Assembly (NCBI RefSeq): GCF_000235425.2
Contig: NZ_KI912267.1
Coordinates: forward strand, 2,658 to 66,657
Length of the DNA: 64,000 nucleotides
DNA from: Pseudofrankia saprophytica
Lineage (GTDB): Bacteria; Actinomycetota; Actinomycetes; Frankiales; Frankiaceae
Reading direction: 5' to 3'
The translations under genes and the position numbers were made by a program. The stretch's first letter is position 1. The number at the start of each line of letters is the position of its first letter. This document shows, piece after piece, positions 49,587 to 59,071 of the stretch. The notes below the pieces were generated by a model. The model was not told the origin of the DNA and made no database searches. It was given only the letters and a program-made list of their open reading frames with translations.

Positions 49587-52500
49587 ATGCAGACTGGCTC
49601 CATGTCCTTTTCCGACCCCCTCGCCGGGTTCTCGGCGCCGACCAGGGCCTGGTTCTCCGCCGCCTTCCCGGCGCCGACCGCGGCCCAGGCCGGCGCGTGG
49701 ACGGCGGTGCGGGCGGGCGGCAGCGCGTTGGTGGTGGCGCCGACCGGCTCGGGCAAGACCCTCGCGGCGTTCCTGTGGTCGCTGGACGAAATCGTGCGTG
49801 CCGGCCTGCCAGATGCCGCACGCCCGCGCTCCGCGTCATCGCCGGACGCGTCATCGCCGGACGGGTCCTCACGACGGGCAACCGCGTCCGCGTCGCGGGC
49901 CTCGCCGCGGGCCTCGTCGCAGACGTCCTCACCGGTTTCCTCCCCGGACCCCACCCGCCGCTGCCGGGTCCTCTACGTCAGCCCGCTCAAGGCGCTGGCG
50001 GTGGACGTGGCCCGCAACCTGCGGGCTCCGCTGGCGGGCATCCAGGCCGCGGCGACCCGGCTGGGCGTCACCGTGCCCGAGGTGACGGTCGCGATGCGCA
50101 CCGGTGACACCCCGGCCACCGAGCGGCGCGCGTTCGGCCGCACCCCGCCGGACATTCTGATCACCACGCCGGAGTCGCTGTTCCTCATTCTGACCAGCCA
50201 GGCGCGCGAGTCGCTGCGCGGCGTGGAGACGGTGATCGTGGACGAGGTGCACGCCGTCGCGAGCACGAAGCGCGGCGCCCACCTGGCCCTCAGCCTGGAA
50301 CGCCTCGATGCCCTGCTGGAGACTCCGGCCCGGCGGATCGGCCTGTCCGCGACGGTGCGCCCGGTGGAGGAGGTCGCCCGTTTCCTCGGTGGCGCCCGCC
50401 CGGTGACGGTGGTCCGCCCACCGACCGAGAAGACCCTGCAGGTCGACGTCGTCGTGCCCGTCCAGGACATGGCCGACCCCGGCGCCCCCACCAGCCTCGT
50501 CGGCCTGGCCAGCCCCGACGGCCCCGGAGCGCTCGCCGGGCTTGCCGGCCTGGACACCCTCGGTGGCGGCCCGCCCGCCGCCGTGCCGAGCCGGCCGTCG
50601 ATCTGGCCGGCCGTCGAGGCGCGGGTGCTCGACCTGATCGAGGCGCACACGTCGACGATCGTGTTCGCCAACTCGCGGCGGGTGGCGGAACGGCTGTGCG
50701 CCAAGCTGAACGAGCTGCACGCGCAGCGCCTGCTGGCCGCCGAGATGGCCGGGGTGGAACGCCGCTCCGGGATGATCGACCTGGACGACCTCGACGGCCC
50801 GTTCCCGGCCGTGCCGGAGGCGACCCGCGTCAGCCCCGCCGAGATGATGGGCCAGCAGACCTCCCAGATCGGCTTCGCCGATCCGGCAGGGACCCCGGGC
50901 TCCGCCCAGCCGCTCCCGTTCGCCGAGGTGGCCCGGGCGCACCACGGCAGCGTCAGCCGGGAGCAGCGGCTGCTGATCGAGGAGGACCTCAAGGCCGGCC
51001 GGCTGCCCGCCGTCGTCGCGACCTCCAGCCTGGAGCTGGGCATCGACATGGGCGCCGTCGACCTGGTGGTCCAGATCTCCTCGCCGCCGAGCGTCGCCGC
51101 CGGGATGCAGCGGGTCGGCCGCGCCGGCCACCAGGTCGGCGCCGCCAGCCGTGGGGTGGTGCTGCCCAGCCACCGCGGCGACCTCCTGGAATGCGCCGTG
51201 GTCGCCGAGCGGATGCGCGACGGGGAGATCGAGGAGGCCCACTACCCGCGCAACCCGCTCGACGTCCTTGCCCAGCAGGTGGTCGCGATGACCGCCGTCG
51301 ACACCTGGCCGGTGGAGGAGCTGGGAGCGCTGGTCCGGCGCGCGGCGCCGTTCGCGACCCTGCCGGCGTCCGCGTTCGAGGCCGTGCTGGACATGCTGGC
51401 CGGCCGGTACCCGTCGGACGCGTTCGCCGAGCTGCGCCCGCGGATCGTCTGGGACCGCGCGGCGGGCACGGTGACGGGCCGGCCGGGCGCGCAGCGGCTC
51501 GCGGTCACCAGCGGCGGCACCATTCCCGACCGCGGCCTGTTCGGCGTGTTCCTCGTCGGCGAGAAGGCGAGCCGGGTCGGCGAGCTCGACGAGGAGATGG
51601 TCTACGAGTCCCGGGTGGGCGACGTGGTGCTGCTCGGATCGTCGAGCTGGCGGGTCGAGGAGATCACCCCGGACCGGGTGCTGGTCACCCCGGCACCGGG
51701 CCGGCCGGGCCGGCTGCCGTTCTGGCATGGCGACTCTCCCGGCCGCCCCGCCGAGCTAGGTCGGGCGCTCGGCGGGTTCCTGCGCGAGCTCATGAGGAAG
51801 ACCCCGGACGAGGCCGACGCACGGCTGCGCGCCGCGGGCCTGGACGAGTGGGCCGCGAGCAACCTGCTCACCTACCTGGAGGAGCAGCGGGCCGCCACCG
51901 GCCGGCTCTCGGACGACCGAACGCTGGTCGTCGAGCGGTTCCGCGACGAGCTGGGCGACTGGCGCCTGGCCGTGCACTCCCCGTTCGGCGCCCGGGTCAA
52001 CGCCCCGTGGGCACTGGCGATCGGCGGCCGGCTGCGCGAGCGCTACGGCGTCGAGGTGCAGATCATGCACACCGACGACGGCATCGTCGCCAGGGTTCCC
52101 GACGCCGACGCCCCGCCCAGCGCGGCGGACGCCGTCTTCGACCCGGAGGAGATCGCCGCGGTCGTGCGGGCGGAGGTCGGCGGCAGCGCGCTGTTCGCCA
52201 GCCGGTTCCGCGAGTGCGCGGGCCGGGCGCTGCTGCTGCCGCGCCGCTCTCCCGGGAGGCGCACCCCGCTGTGGCAGCAGCGCCAGCGCAGCGCGGCGCT
52301 GCTGTCGGTGGCCGCCGAGTTCGAGAGCTTCCCGGTGGTGCTGGAGACGATGCGCGAGTGCCTGCAGGACGTCTTCGACGTCCCGGGGCTGACCGCGCTC
52401 ATGCGCGACGTCGACGCCCGCCGGCTGCGGGTCGTCGAGGTCGAGACGCAGGAGCCGTCACCGTTCGCCCGGTCGCTGCTGTTCGGCTACGTCGCCACGT

Positions 52501-54710
52501 TCATCTACGACGGGGACGCCCCGCTGGCCGAGCGGCGCGCGCAGGTGCTGTCGCTGGACAGCCGGATGCTCGCCGAGCTGCTCGGCGAGGCCGACCTGCG
52601 GGAGTTGATCGACCCGGACGCGCTCGCCGCCGTCGAGGCGGAGCTCACCCGGCTGGCGCCCGAGCGCCAGGCCCGCGACCTGGAGGGGGCCGCCGACCTG
52701 CTGCGGGTGCTCGGCGACCTGACCACTCCCGAGGCGCTCGCCCGGGGCGCGACCGAGGAATGGCTCGACGCGCTCGCCACCACGGGCCGGGCGCTGCGGG
52801 TGCGGATCACCGGGGAGGAACGCTGGGTCGCGGTCGAGGACGCCGGGCGGTTGCGCGACGCGCTGGGAGTGCCGCTGCCGATGGGGGTGCCGGCGGCGTT
52901 CACCGAGCCGGTCCGCGACCCTCTTGGCGACCTGGTCTCCCGGTACGCCCGCACGCACGGCCCGTTCGACGCCGAGGAGCTGGCCACGCGGTTCGGCCTG
53001 GGAATCTCCGTGGCCGTGGCGGCCCTGGAACGCCTGGTGGGCGTCGGCCGGCTGGTCAGGGGTGAGCTGCGGCCGGGGCGGCCGGGGGAACAGTGGTGCG
53101 ACGCCGAGGTGCTGCGCAGGCTGCGCCGGCGCAGCCTCGCGGCGCTGCGTCGCGAGGTGGAGGCGGTGCCGACGCGGGCGTTCGCGGCCTTCCTGCCCGC
53201 CTGGCAGGCGGTGACCAGTGGGCGTTCGCGCGGCGTGGACGGGGTGGCGCGCGCGATCGAGCAGCTGCAGGGAGCGTTGATCCCGGCGAGCGCCTGGGAG
53301 CAGCTGGTCCTGCCGGCCCGGGTGTCCGACTACTCCCCCGCGATGCTCGACGAGCTGTGCGCGAGCGGCGAGGTGCTGTGGGCCGGCGCGGGCGGGCTGC
53401 CCGGCGACGACGGCTGGCTGACGCTGGTGCTCGCCGACGCCGCCCCATTGCTGCTTCCGCCACTCACGGATCGGGAGGTGGATCGGGAGGTGGACGCGCC
53501 GGCGAGTGGTGAGGTGGTGGATCTGGGCGGCTTGGCCGGGGTGGCGAGCCCGCTGCGCCGCGCGGTTCTCGACGCGCTCGCCGACGACCAGGCGCTGTTC
53601 TTCCGCACCCTGTCGGACCGGGTCGGCAGCCTGGACGACACGGCGCTCGCGAACGCGATCTGGGACCTCGCCTGGGCGGGTCTGATCACCAACGACACGC
53701 TCGCACCGCTGCGCGCCCGCCTCGGCGGCGGCGCGGCCACCACTCACCGATCGGCGCGGCGCCCTGGCCGGCCGAGCCTCCGTTTCGCCTCGGACCCCTA
53801 TCCGACGGCGGCCACCGGTGTCGACCGGGCATCGGGTCCGGGCCGTCCCGCGGCGCCCCGCCGTTCCGGGCCACCCATGGTCGCGGGACGCTGGTCGCTG
53901 CTGCCGGCCCGCGACACCGACCCGACGCGGCGGGCGCACACGCTCGCCGAGACGCTGCTGGACCGGCACGGCATCGTCACCCGGGGCGCGGTCGCCGCCG
54001 AGCACGCCCCCGGCGGGTTCGCCGCCGTCTACCGGGTGCTGTCCGCCTTCGAGGACGCCGGCCGAGCTCGCCGCGGCTACTTCGTCGAGGGGCTCGGCGC
54101 GGCCCAGTTCGCGATGCCAGGCGCGGTCGACCGGCTTCGCGCGATCGCCGGTGAGCAGCGCGCCGCCGCCGAGGAACCCGACTGGGCGATCGAGCCGGCC
54201 GGCCCCGCCGGTCCAGCTGGTCAGGTCGGCCGGATCGGTCAGGTCGGCCTCGGGGGCCCCGGTGGAGCTGTCGACGCCTTCGGCCGGGATCCGGGCCCGG
54301 GAGCCGCGCGGGCCGGTGGCGACCGACGCGCGGTGGTGCTGGCGGCCACCGACCCGGCGAACCCGTACGGCGCGGCGCTGCCCTGGCCCTCCCGGCCGGA
54401 GGCGGCGGGCGGCGATGGTCCGGGCCACCGTCCCGGCCGCAAGGCGGGGGCACTGGTCGTGCTCGTCGACGGCGACCTGGTGCTCTACGTCGAACGCGGT
54501 GGGAAGACGCTGCTGTCCTGGCCGGAGCCCGCGCGGGCGCTGCAGCCGGCGGTGGACGCGCTGGCGCTGGCCGTGCGCGAGGGCTGGCTCGGCCGGCTGG
54601 CCGTCGAGCGGGCCGACGGGCAGGCGGTCACCGACAGCGCGCTGGGCGAGGCGCTGCTGCGCGCCGGGTTCCACCCGACGCCCCGGGGCGGCCTGCGGCT
54701 GCGCAGCTGA
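49587..54710 (+). CDS. lhr: Lhr-type ATP-dependent 3'-5' DNA helicase
   Basis: A 1707-residue superfamily 2 helicase; mycobacterial Lhr has about 1500 residues. Motif I VVAPTGSGKTLAAFL near 50, motif Ia VLYVSPLKALA near 129, motif II VIVDEVHAVAS near 211, motif III GLSATV near 253, and motifs IV-VI including SSLELGIDMGAVD and QRVGRAGHQ near 505 are intact. The winged-helix and beta-barrel Lhr-core domains follow to about 870, then a large C-terminal half typical of full-length Lhr. In mycobacteria Lhr unwinds RNA:DNA hybrids and belongs to the DNA-damage response. Odd points are a 45-residue Ser/Pro-rich insertion between motifs I and Ia and Ala/Pro linkers in the C-terminal half. ATG at 49587 has GGAGG four bases upstream. 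Confidence 0.93.
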   Translation: MQTGSMSFSDPLAGFSAPTRAWFSAAFPAPTAAQAGAWTAVRAGGSALVVAPTGSGKTLAAFLWSLDEIVRAGLPDAARPRSASSPDASSPDGSSRRATASASRASPRASSQTSSPVSSPDPTRRCRVLYVSPLKALAVDVARNLRAPLAGIQAAATRLGVTVPEVTVAMRTGDTPATERRAFGRTPPDILITTPESLFLILTSQARESLRGVETVIVDEVHAVASTKRGAHLALSLERLDALLETPARRIGLSATVRPVEEVARFLGGARPVTVVRPPTEKTLQVDVVVPVQDMADPGAPTSLVGLASPDGPGALAGLAGLDTLGGGPPAAVPSRPSIWPAVEARVLDLIEAHTSTIVFANSRRVAERLCAKLNELHAQRLLAAEMAGVERRSGMIDLDDLDGPFPAVPEATRVSPAEMMGQQTSQIGFADPAGTPGSAQPLPFAEVARAHHGSVSREQRLLIEEDLKAGRLPAVVATSSLELGIDMGAVDLVVQISSPPSVAAGMQRVGRAGHQVGAASRGVVLPSHRGDLLECAVVAERMRDGEIEEAHYPRNPLDVLAQQVVAMTAVDTWPVEELGALVRRAAPFATLPASAFEAVLDMLAGRYPSDAFAELRPRIVWDRAAGTVTGRPGAQRLAVTSGGTIPDRGLFGVFLVGEKASRVGELDEEMVYESRVGDVVLLGSSSWRVEEITPDRVLVTPAPGRPGRLPFWHGDSPGRPAELGRALGGFLRELMRKTPDEADARLRAAGLDEWAASNLLTYLEEQRAATGRLSDDRTLVVERFRDELGDWRLAVHSPFGARVNAPWALAIGGRLRERYGVEVQIMHTDDGIVARVPDADAPPSAADAVFDPEEIAAVVRAEVGGSALFASRFRECAGRALLLPRRSPGRRTPLWQQRQRSAALLSVAAEFESFPVVLETMRECLQDVFDVPGLTALMRDVDARRLRVVEVETQEPSPFARSLLFGYVATFIYDGDAPLAERRAQVLSLDSRMLAELLGEADLRELIDPDALAAVEAELTRLAPERQARDLEGAADLLRVLGDLTTPEALARGATEEWLDALATTGRALRVRITGEERWVAVEDAGRLRDALGVPLPMGVPAAFTEPVRDPLGDLVSRYARTHGPFDAEELATRFGLGISVAVAALERLVGVGRLVRGELRPGRPGEQWCDAEVLRRLRRRSLAALRREVEAVPTRAFAAFLPAWQAVTSGRSRGVDGVARAIEQLQGALIPASAWEQLVLPARVSDYSPAMLDELCASGEVLWAGAGGLPGDDGWLTLVLADAAPLLLPPLTDREVDREVDAPASGEVVDLGGLAGVASPLRRAVLDALADDQALFFRTLSDRVGSLDDTALANAIWDLAWAGLITNDTLAPLRARLGGGAATTHRSARRPGRPSLRFASDPYPTAATGVDRASGPGRPAAPRRSGPPMVAGRWSLLPARDTDPTRRAHTLAETLLDRHGIVTRGAVAAEHAPGGFAAVYRVLSAFEDAGRARRGYFVEGLGAAQFAMPGAVDRLRAIAGEQRAAAEEPDWAIEPAGPAGPAGQVGRIGQVGLGGPGGAVDAFGRDPGPGAARAGGDRRAVVLAATDPANPYGAALPWPSRPEAAGGDGPGHRPGRKAGALVVLVDGDLVLYVERGGKTLLSWPEPARALQPAVDALALAVREGWLGRLAVERADGQAVTDSALGEALLRAGFHPTPRGGLRLRS

Positions 54711-54759
54711 CCCGCCTGCCTGGGGCGATTTGCCCCCGGCCGGCCGGAGGGTATGGGGT

Positions 54760-56370
54760 GTGGGGGTGACGGACACGGCGCTGGACGAGCCACAACGATC
54801 GGCGCCGGTGGCCAGGGTGTGGGGGCCGCAACTGCGGGTCCTGACGGGGGGCCTGGTCTCGACGATCACCCTGCTCGCGTTCGAATCGCTCGCCGTCATC
54901 ACGGTCGCGCCGTTGGTGTCGGCGGACCTGCGCGGCCTGAACCTGTACGGGTGGCTGACCGGGGCGTTCTTCCTGACCACGGTGGTCGGTCTCGTGCTCG
55001 CCGGCGCGGCGATGGACCGGGCGGGTCCGGCCCGCCCGTTCGTCGTCGGCCTGCTGCTGTTCGGCGCGGGGCTCGCGGTCGCGGCGGGCGCCATGGACAT
55101 GCAGACGGTGATCGTCGGCCGAGGGCTGCAGGGGCTGGGGGACGGCGCGATCGCTGCCGTCTGTTTCGGCACGGTGGGACGGACGTACCCGGCCGAGCTG
55201 CGGCCGAAGGTGTTCGCCGTGCTGGCGACAGCCTGGGTCGTGCCGAGCCTCGGCGGGCCGGCGGCCGCGGCGTTCCTCGCGGAGCGGGTCGGCTGGAGGT
55301 GGGTGTTCGGTGGCCTGATCCCCCTCGTCGTCGTGGCCGGCGCCGTCACGGTCAGGGCGTTGCGGCTGGCCGCCGGCACCGCGCCGCCGCCGGTGGATGA
55401 GGGCGCCCTCACCGCCACCGGCGGCGTCAAGGTGGCGGGAGCGGCCGAGTCGCCCGAGACGCCCGAGACGGCGGGGACCCCGGGGGTATGGCCCGCTGTC
55501 GAGGCTGGCAGGGGCCCGCTGGTGCGGGCGGTGCGGGTCGCGGCCGGCGCCGGCCTGCTGCTCGCCGGCCTGACCAGCCGCTCGCTCCTCGGCATCCCGC
55601 TGGTCGTGGCCGGCCTGCTCGCGGGCATCGGGCCGCTGCGGCGGCTGCTGCCCGCCGGGACGCTGCGGGCCCGCCCGGGGGCGCCGGCGGCCGTGGCGGT
55701 GCGCGGGCTGCTCGCGTTCGCGTTCTTCGGCGCCGACACGTTCGTCCCGCTGGCCATCACGTCGGTACGGCACGCCTCCGCCACCGTCGCGGGCCTGGCC
55801 GTCTCCACCGTGGCGATCGTCTGGACCGTCGGCTCGTGGACCCAGGCAAGGCTCGCGAGCCGCCGTTCCGGGAGGTTCCTGGTGACCACGGGCCTGGCCA
55901 CCCTGGTACTCAGCGTGGCGGCCACCGGGACGGCGCTGCTCATCACCGGGGTGCCACTGGCCGTCGGGATCGCCTGCTGGGGTGTGGCCGGCTTCGGGAT
56001 CGGCATCGCCTATTCGCCGATCATGAACGTCGCGCTCAACGAGGCGCCGCCGGACCGCCAGGGCATGGCGAGCAGCGCGGTCTCGCTCTCCGACAACCTC
56101 GGGGTCGCCTTCGGCGCCGGCCTGGGCGGCGTCGCGGTCGCCGCCGGCAGCGCGACGAACCGCACCGCCGCCGACGCGACGACCGGCGTGGTCGCCACCG
56201 CCGGGCAGACTGCCTCCGCCGGGCACTCCGCCTCCGCCACGGGCCTCGCGGCCGCCTTCGCGCTCGCGACCGCGGCCGGCCTGGTCGGCCTGGTCGCCGC
56301 CCGCCGGCTGCCCACGACGGCCCTCGCCCAGGCGCCCGCGGTCAGCCCACCCGACGGGCTGGCCGGCTAA
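54760..56370 (+). CDS. MFS transporter
   Basis: A 536-residue major facilitator with about 13-14 membrane helices, so probably of the drug:H+ antiporter-2 type. The motif-A-like loop after helix 2 reads GAAMDRAGPARP, and GRGLQGLGDGAIAA near 120 resembles motif B/C. A long cytosolic loop (about 205-250, Thr/Pro/Glu-rich) separates the halves. The C-terminal loop (GSATNRTAADATTGVVATAGQTASAG) is Ala/Thr-rich. Substrate unknown. GTG at 54760 has GGAGGG eight bases upstream; the long frame upstream belongs to the antisense-free 3' end of lhr in another frame. It follows lhr by 50 bases and overlaps the convergent pspM-like gene by four bases at the stop codons. Confidence 0.82.
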   Translation: MGVTDTALDEPQRSAPVARVWGPQLRVLTGGLVSTITLLAFESLAVITVAPLVSADLRGLNLYGWLTGAFFLTTVVGLVLAGAAMDRAGPARPFVVGLLLFGAGLAVAAGAMDMQTVIVGRGLQGLGDGAIAAVCFGTVGRTYPAELRPKVFAVLATAWVVPSLGGPAAAAFLAERVGWRWVFGGLIPLVVVAGAVTVRALRLAAGTAPPPVDEGALTATGGVKVAGAAESPETPETAGTPGVWPAVEAGRGPLVRAVRVAAGAGLLLAGLTSRSLLGIPLVVAGLLAGIGPLRRLLPAGTLRARPGAPAAVAVRGLLAFAFFGADTFVPLAITSVRHASATVAGLAVSTVAIVWTVGSWTQARLASRRSGRFLVTTGLATLVLSVAATGTALLITGVPLAVGIACWGVAGFGIGIAYSPIMNVALNEAPPDRQGMASSAVSLSDNLGVAFGAGLGGVAVAAGSATNRTAADATTGVVATAGQTASAGHSASATGLAAAFALATAAGLVGLVAARRLPTTALAQAPAVSPPDGLAG

Positions 56371-57506
56371 CGATCGGTGGGGCCGAGATCCGAGCTGGCG
56401 GAGCCACCGCCGGCCACGGTCCCGCCGCTCGCCGCGGGCAGGCCGCGGGCGACCGCGCCGACGTCGCGCAGGCCGGCCGCGTAGCCGCGCAGGTTCTCCG
56501 TCTGCTCCGCCAACGCATCGAGGTCGACGGGCGCCACGCCCAGCGCGGCACCGCCGGCCGGCGTCCCCACCGGTGTCGAGCCACCGAGGTCGATGCCGCC
56601 GGAGGAGGCGTAGACGCCGGCGCCGACGACCTCGGCCACGGCGGCGACCAGGTCGTCGAGGGCCCGTACCGCCGCCTTCATCTCCTCGGCAAGGGCCTGG
56701 ATGGTGCCGGCCAGCTGGGCGCGCGCGGACCGGTCGGTCAGCGCCCGCACCGCCGCCTCGCAGGCCACGATCCGGTTCGCCCGCAGCCGCAGCCCGTCGA
56801 CCACCTCGGCGGCCGACGCCATCGCCGAGCGGATCACGTCGGCCGTCGGGCCGGGTGGCACCGGTCTAGCCAGCGCGAGAAAGGCGCTGATCGCCTCCTC
56901 GCCGCGGCGCAGTGGCGCCGCCGCCGCCGAGCCGGTCAGCTCCCGCACTCCCGGCGCGGCCGCCACCGGCAGCGGCGGCCCCGGCGTCTGCCGGTCGGCC
57001 CGGGCCGCCTGCAGTGCCCACAGCCCGCTGTTGACCAGCGAGCCGGCTCCCGTGAGGAGCCACATCCACCATTCGTGGCCGCCGAGCGCGGCACCGGCCG
57101 GAGTGATGACCGCGGCCAGCGCGGCCCATCCGCCGGCCGTCCACCGGGCGTGCCGGGCATAGCGGGTGGCCGCCCGTGCCTCCCGCTGGGCGCCTCGCCG
57201 TTCGAGATCGGCCGCCACGGCATCCGGCATCCTGGGCTGGACCTTCCGCCGCCAGTCCCAGCCCTCCGCGCGGACCCACGGCCGCCGGCCGCCGGTGTGC
57301 GGTTCCCGAGCGTCCGGGCCACGCGGCGGCCCCTGCGGGGGCTGCCAGGGCGGCGGGCCCCAGTGGGGCGGGGGCGGCGGCCAGGGCGGGCGCGGTCCGG
57401 GAGTGGGCGGTCCGGGCGGCGCCTGCCCGGGGCGCCAACCCGGCCGGGAACCGCTTGGAGGCCCCTGCTGGCGCCTCGGGCCGCCGCCGGTGCCAGGCCA
57501 GGTCAC
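56367..57506 (-). CDS. PspM-like membrane protein of the ClgR-PspA operon
   Basis: A 379-residue protein with a long Pro/Gly/Trp-rich N-terminus (PPWPPPPPHWGPPPWQPP), then a basic segment and two adjacent membrane helices (WTAGGWAALAAVITPAGAALGG and WWMWLLTGAGSLVNSGLWAL). A helical cytosolic C-terminal part of about 200 residues follows. In mycobacteria the order clgR-pspA-pspM encodes a two-helix membrane partner of PspA, and this gene has the same place and topology, so I infer the same role; sequence similarity is too weak for me to be sure. Start chosen at GTG 57506, 29 bases after pspA; the frame continues upstream into pspA. Its stop overlaps that of the convergent MFS gene. Confidence 0.6.
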   Translation of the reverse strand: MTWPGTGGGPRRQQGPPSGSRPGWRPGQAPPGPPTPGPRPPWPPPPPHWGPPPWQPPQGPPRGPDAREPHTGGRRPWVRAEGWDWRRKVQPRMPDAVAADLERRGAQREARAATRYARHARWTAGGWAALAAVITPAGAALGGHEWWMWLLTGAGSLVNSGLWALQAARADRQTPGPPLPVAAAPGVRELTGSAAAAPLRRGEEAISAFLALARPVPPGPTADVIRSAMASAAEVVDGLRLRANRIVACEAAVRALTDRSARAQLAGTIQALAEEMKAAVRALDDLVAAVAEVVGAGVYASSGGIDLGGSTPVGTPAGGAALGVAPVDLDALAEQTENLRGYAAGLRDVGAVARGLPAASGGTVAGGGSASSDLGPTDR

Positions 57507-57534
57507 GGTCGCCGTCCCGGGGGCAGGTGTCTGG

Positions 57535-58413
57535 TCACTGACCCGACGCCGCCGGACCCGTGGTGTCCGCCCCGTGGCCCTCGCGCGCGCCCGGGGTCGG
57601 CGGCTGGCCCTTGCCGAGGGCGACACGGTCCTCGCCGGCCGCCACCTGGCCCGTGCCCGCCTGCTGGCTGGCGCCGCCGGCGGTACCCGGCCCGGCGGCC
57701 AGGCCCGCGCGCAGCTCGGCCAGCCGGTTGCTCGCCTTCGCGTCGATGGTCGCCCGGCGGACCTCCAGCATGCGCGCCTCGACCCCGGAGGAGGCCAGCT
57801 CGTGGCGACCCATGGCGACGGAGTAGCGCTTCTCGACCTTCTCGCGGACCTCCGCGAGCGTTGGCGTGTCGCCGGCCGGGGCGAGGTCCGACATCGACTC
57901 CATCGCCTTGCTCATCTGCTCGCGCATCGCGGCGTGCTCGATCTGCGTCAGCAGGCGAGCACGCTCGGCGAGCTGCTGGCGCAGCCGCTCGGTGTTGTCG
58001 TCGACGGCGCGCCTGGCGAGCTCGGAGGACTCGGCCGCCTGCTGGTGCAGGGTGCGCATCTCGTCCAGCGAGGACTCCGCCGCGACCAGCTCGCTGGCGA
58101 ACGCCTGCGCCGTCTGTTCGTACTTGCCGGCGCCGGCGGCGTCCCCACCGGCGCGGGCGTTGTCGGCGAAGGCGAGCGCGGAGCGCGCCGACTCCGTGAG
58201 CATGGTGACGTTCTCGATCTGACGGGCCATCCGCATCTCCAGCTGGCGCTGGTTGCCCAGCACCAGGGCGGCCTGCTGGCGCAGGGCCTCGTGCTGACGG
58301 CGGCCCTCCGCGATCGCCTGGTCGATCTGCACCCGCGGATCGGCCTTCTCGTCGAACTTCCGGTTCGCCGACGCGGACAGATAGCGCAACGCCCGCCGGA
58401 CGACATTCGCCAT
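57535..58413 (-). CDS. pspA: Phage shock protein A (PspA/IM30 family)
   Basis: A 292-residue PspA, almost wholly helical and coiled-coil, which polymerises on damaged membranes. The N-terminal amphipathic segment MANVVRRALRYLSASANRKFDE and the DPRVQIDQAIAEGRRQHEALRQQAALV start are diagnostic. Helices rich in Ala, Glu, Gln and Arg run to about 235; the last 55 residues are a Gly/Ala/Thr tail. ATG at 58413 is the family start. The upstream gene clgR encodes its likely activator and the downstream gene its membrane partner, as in mycobacteria. Confidence 0.9.
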   Translation of the reverse strand: MANVVRRALRYLSASANRKFDEKADPRVQIDQAIAEGRRQHEALRQQAALVLGNQRQLEMRMARQIENVTMLTESARSALAFADNARAGGDAAGAGKYEQTAQAFASELVAAESSLDEMRTLHQQAAESSELARRAVDDNTERLRQQLAERARLLTQIEHAAMREQMSKAMESMSDLAPAGDTPTLAEVREKVEKRYSVAMGRHELASSGVEARMLEVRRATIDAKASNRLAELRAGLAAGPGTAGGASQQAGTGQVAAGEDRVALGKGQPPTPGAREGHGADTTGPAASGQ

Positions 58414-58722
58414 AGTCCGATCGTCGCACGTCCCCGGCCCGTGCAGACAGCCCTGCGCCAACGTCACCAATCGACGTCATATGTCCAGTTCCGGACACCG
58501 CTGGCCACGGTCCACGCCTTATGCGCGCTTACCACCGATTCCGCTCATAGCTGAGCGCCTGACCTGGTGTGGATCGGGAGTGGGCCACGAAATCGACAGG
58601 GGTGCGGGCGCCGGGTCAATCCGGCGCGCGAGGCACCGGAGCCCGGTATCGAAACGCTTTACAATGCGTTACATCGCGGTTTCGCGACACACCATCCGGT
58701 TTGTCGCGCCCGGTCGACGCTG
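58414..58722. promoter_or_regulatory. Control region between clgR and pspA with two small dyads
   Basis: About 310 bases. AACGC-N8-GCGTT (58653-58670) and TCGCGGTTTCGCGA (58674-58687) are adjacent inverted repeats in an A/T-richer stretch. They are candidate sites for ClgR or another regulator of pspA; the known ClgR consensus (CGC-N5-GCG) is not matched exactly. Confidence 0.4.
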
Positions 58723-59040
58723 TCAGGCCGCGCGGTCGACCATGGGGGCCGGAGGACGGGCGGAGACGACCATCGGAGCGCCGACCCTCGGCGTGTCGGT
58801 GGCGAGCTCGGCGAGCTCGACGTCGTCGCTCACCTCGCGCAGCAGATCCGCCAGCCGGACCCCGAGCGCGTCGCAGATCGACGCGAGCAGCTCGGAGCTG
58901 GCCTCCTTCTGCCCACGCTCGACCTCGGACAGGTAGCCCAGCGACACCCGGGCCGCGGACGACACCTCCCGGAGCGTCCGGTGCTGATCCTGACGGCGAC
59001 GGCGGAGCGCCTCACCGATCATGCGTCGGAGCAGGACCAT
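58723..59040 (-). CDS. clgR: ClgR-type transcriptional regulator
   Basis: A 105-residue XRE-family regulator with a helix-turn-helix at about 12-68 ([44 protein letters not shown]). In actinobacteria ClgR activates clp protease genes and, in mycobacteria, pspA. It ends in DRAA; ClgR proteins with a C-terminal Ala-Ala are degraded by ClpP, and the same could hold here. ATG at 59040 has AAGGAGGAGG close upstream, among the strongest ribosome sites in the window. It lies between cinA and pspA, the common actinobacterial position. Confidence 0.9.
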   Translation of the reverse strand: MVLLRRMIGEALRRRRQDQHRTLREVSSAARVSLGYLSEVERGQKEASSELLASICDALGVRLADLLREVSDDVELAELATDTPRVGAPMVVSARPPAPMVDRAA

Positions 59041-59071
59041 CGCGCCTCCTCCTTCGTGCACGGTCTGGGTT

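Noticed and set aside
52458-56006. Minus-strand open frame of about 1180 codons opposite lhr and the MFS gene
   Set aside because: Low-complexity Pro/Arg/Gly product with no domain; lhr and the transporter explain this region on the plus strand.
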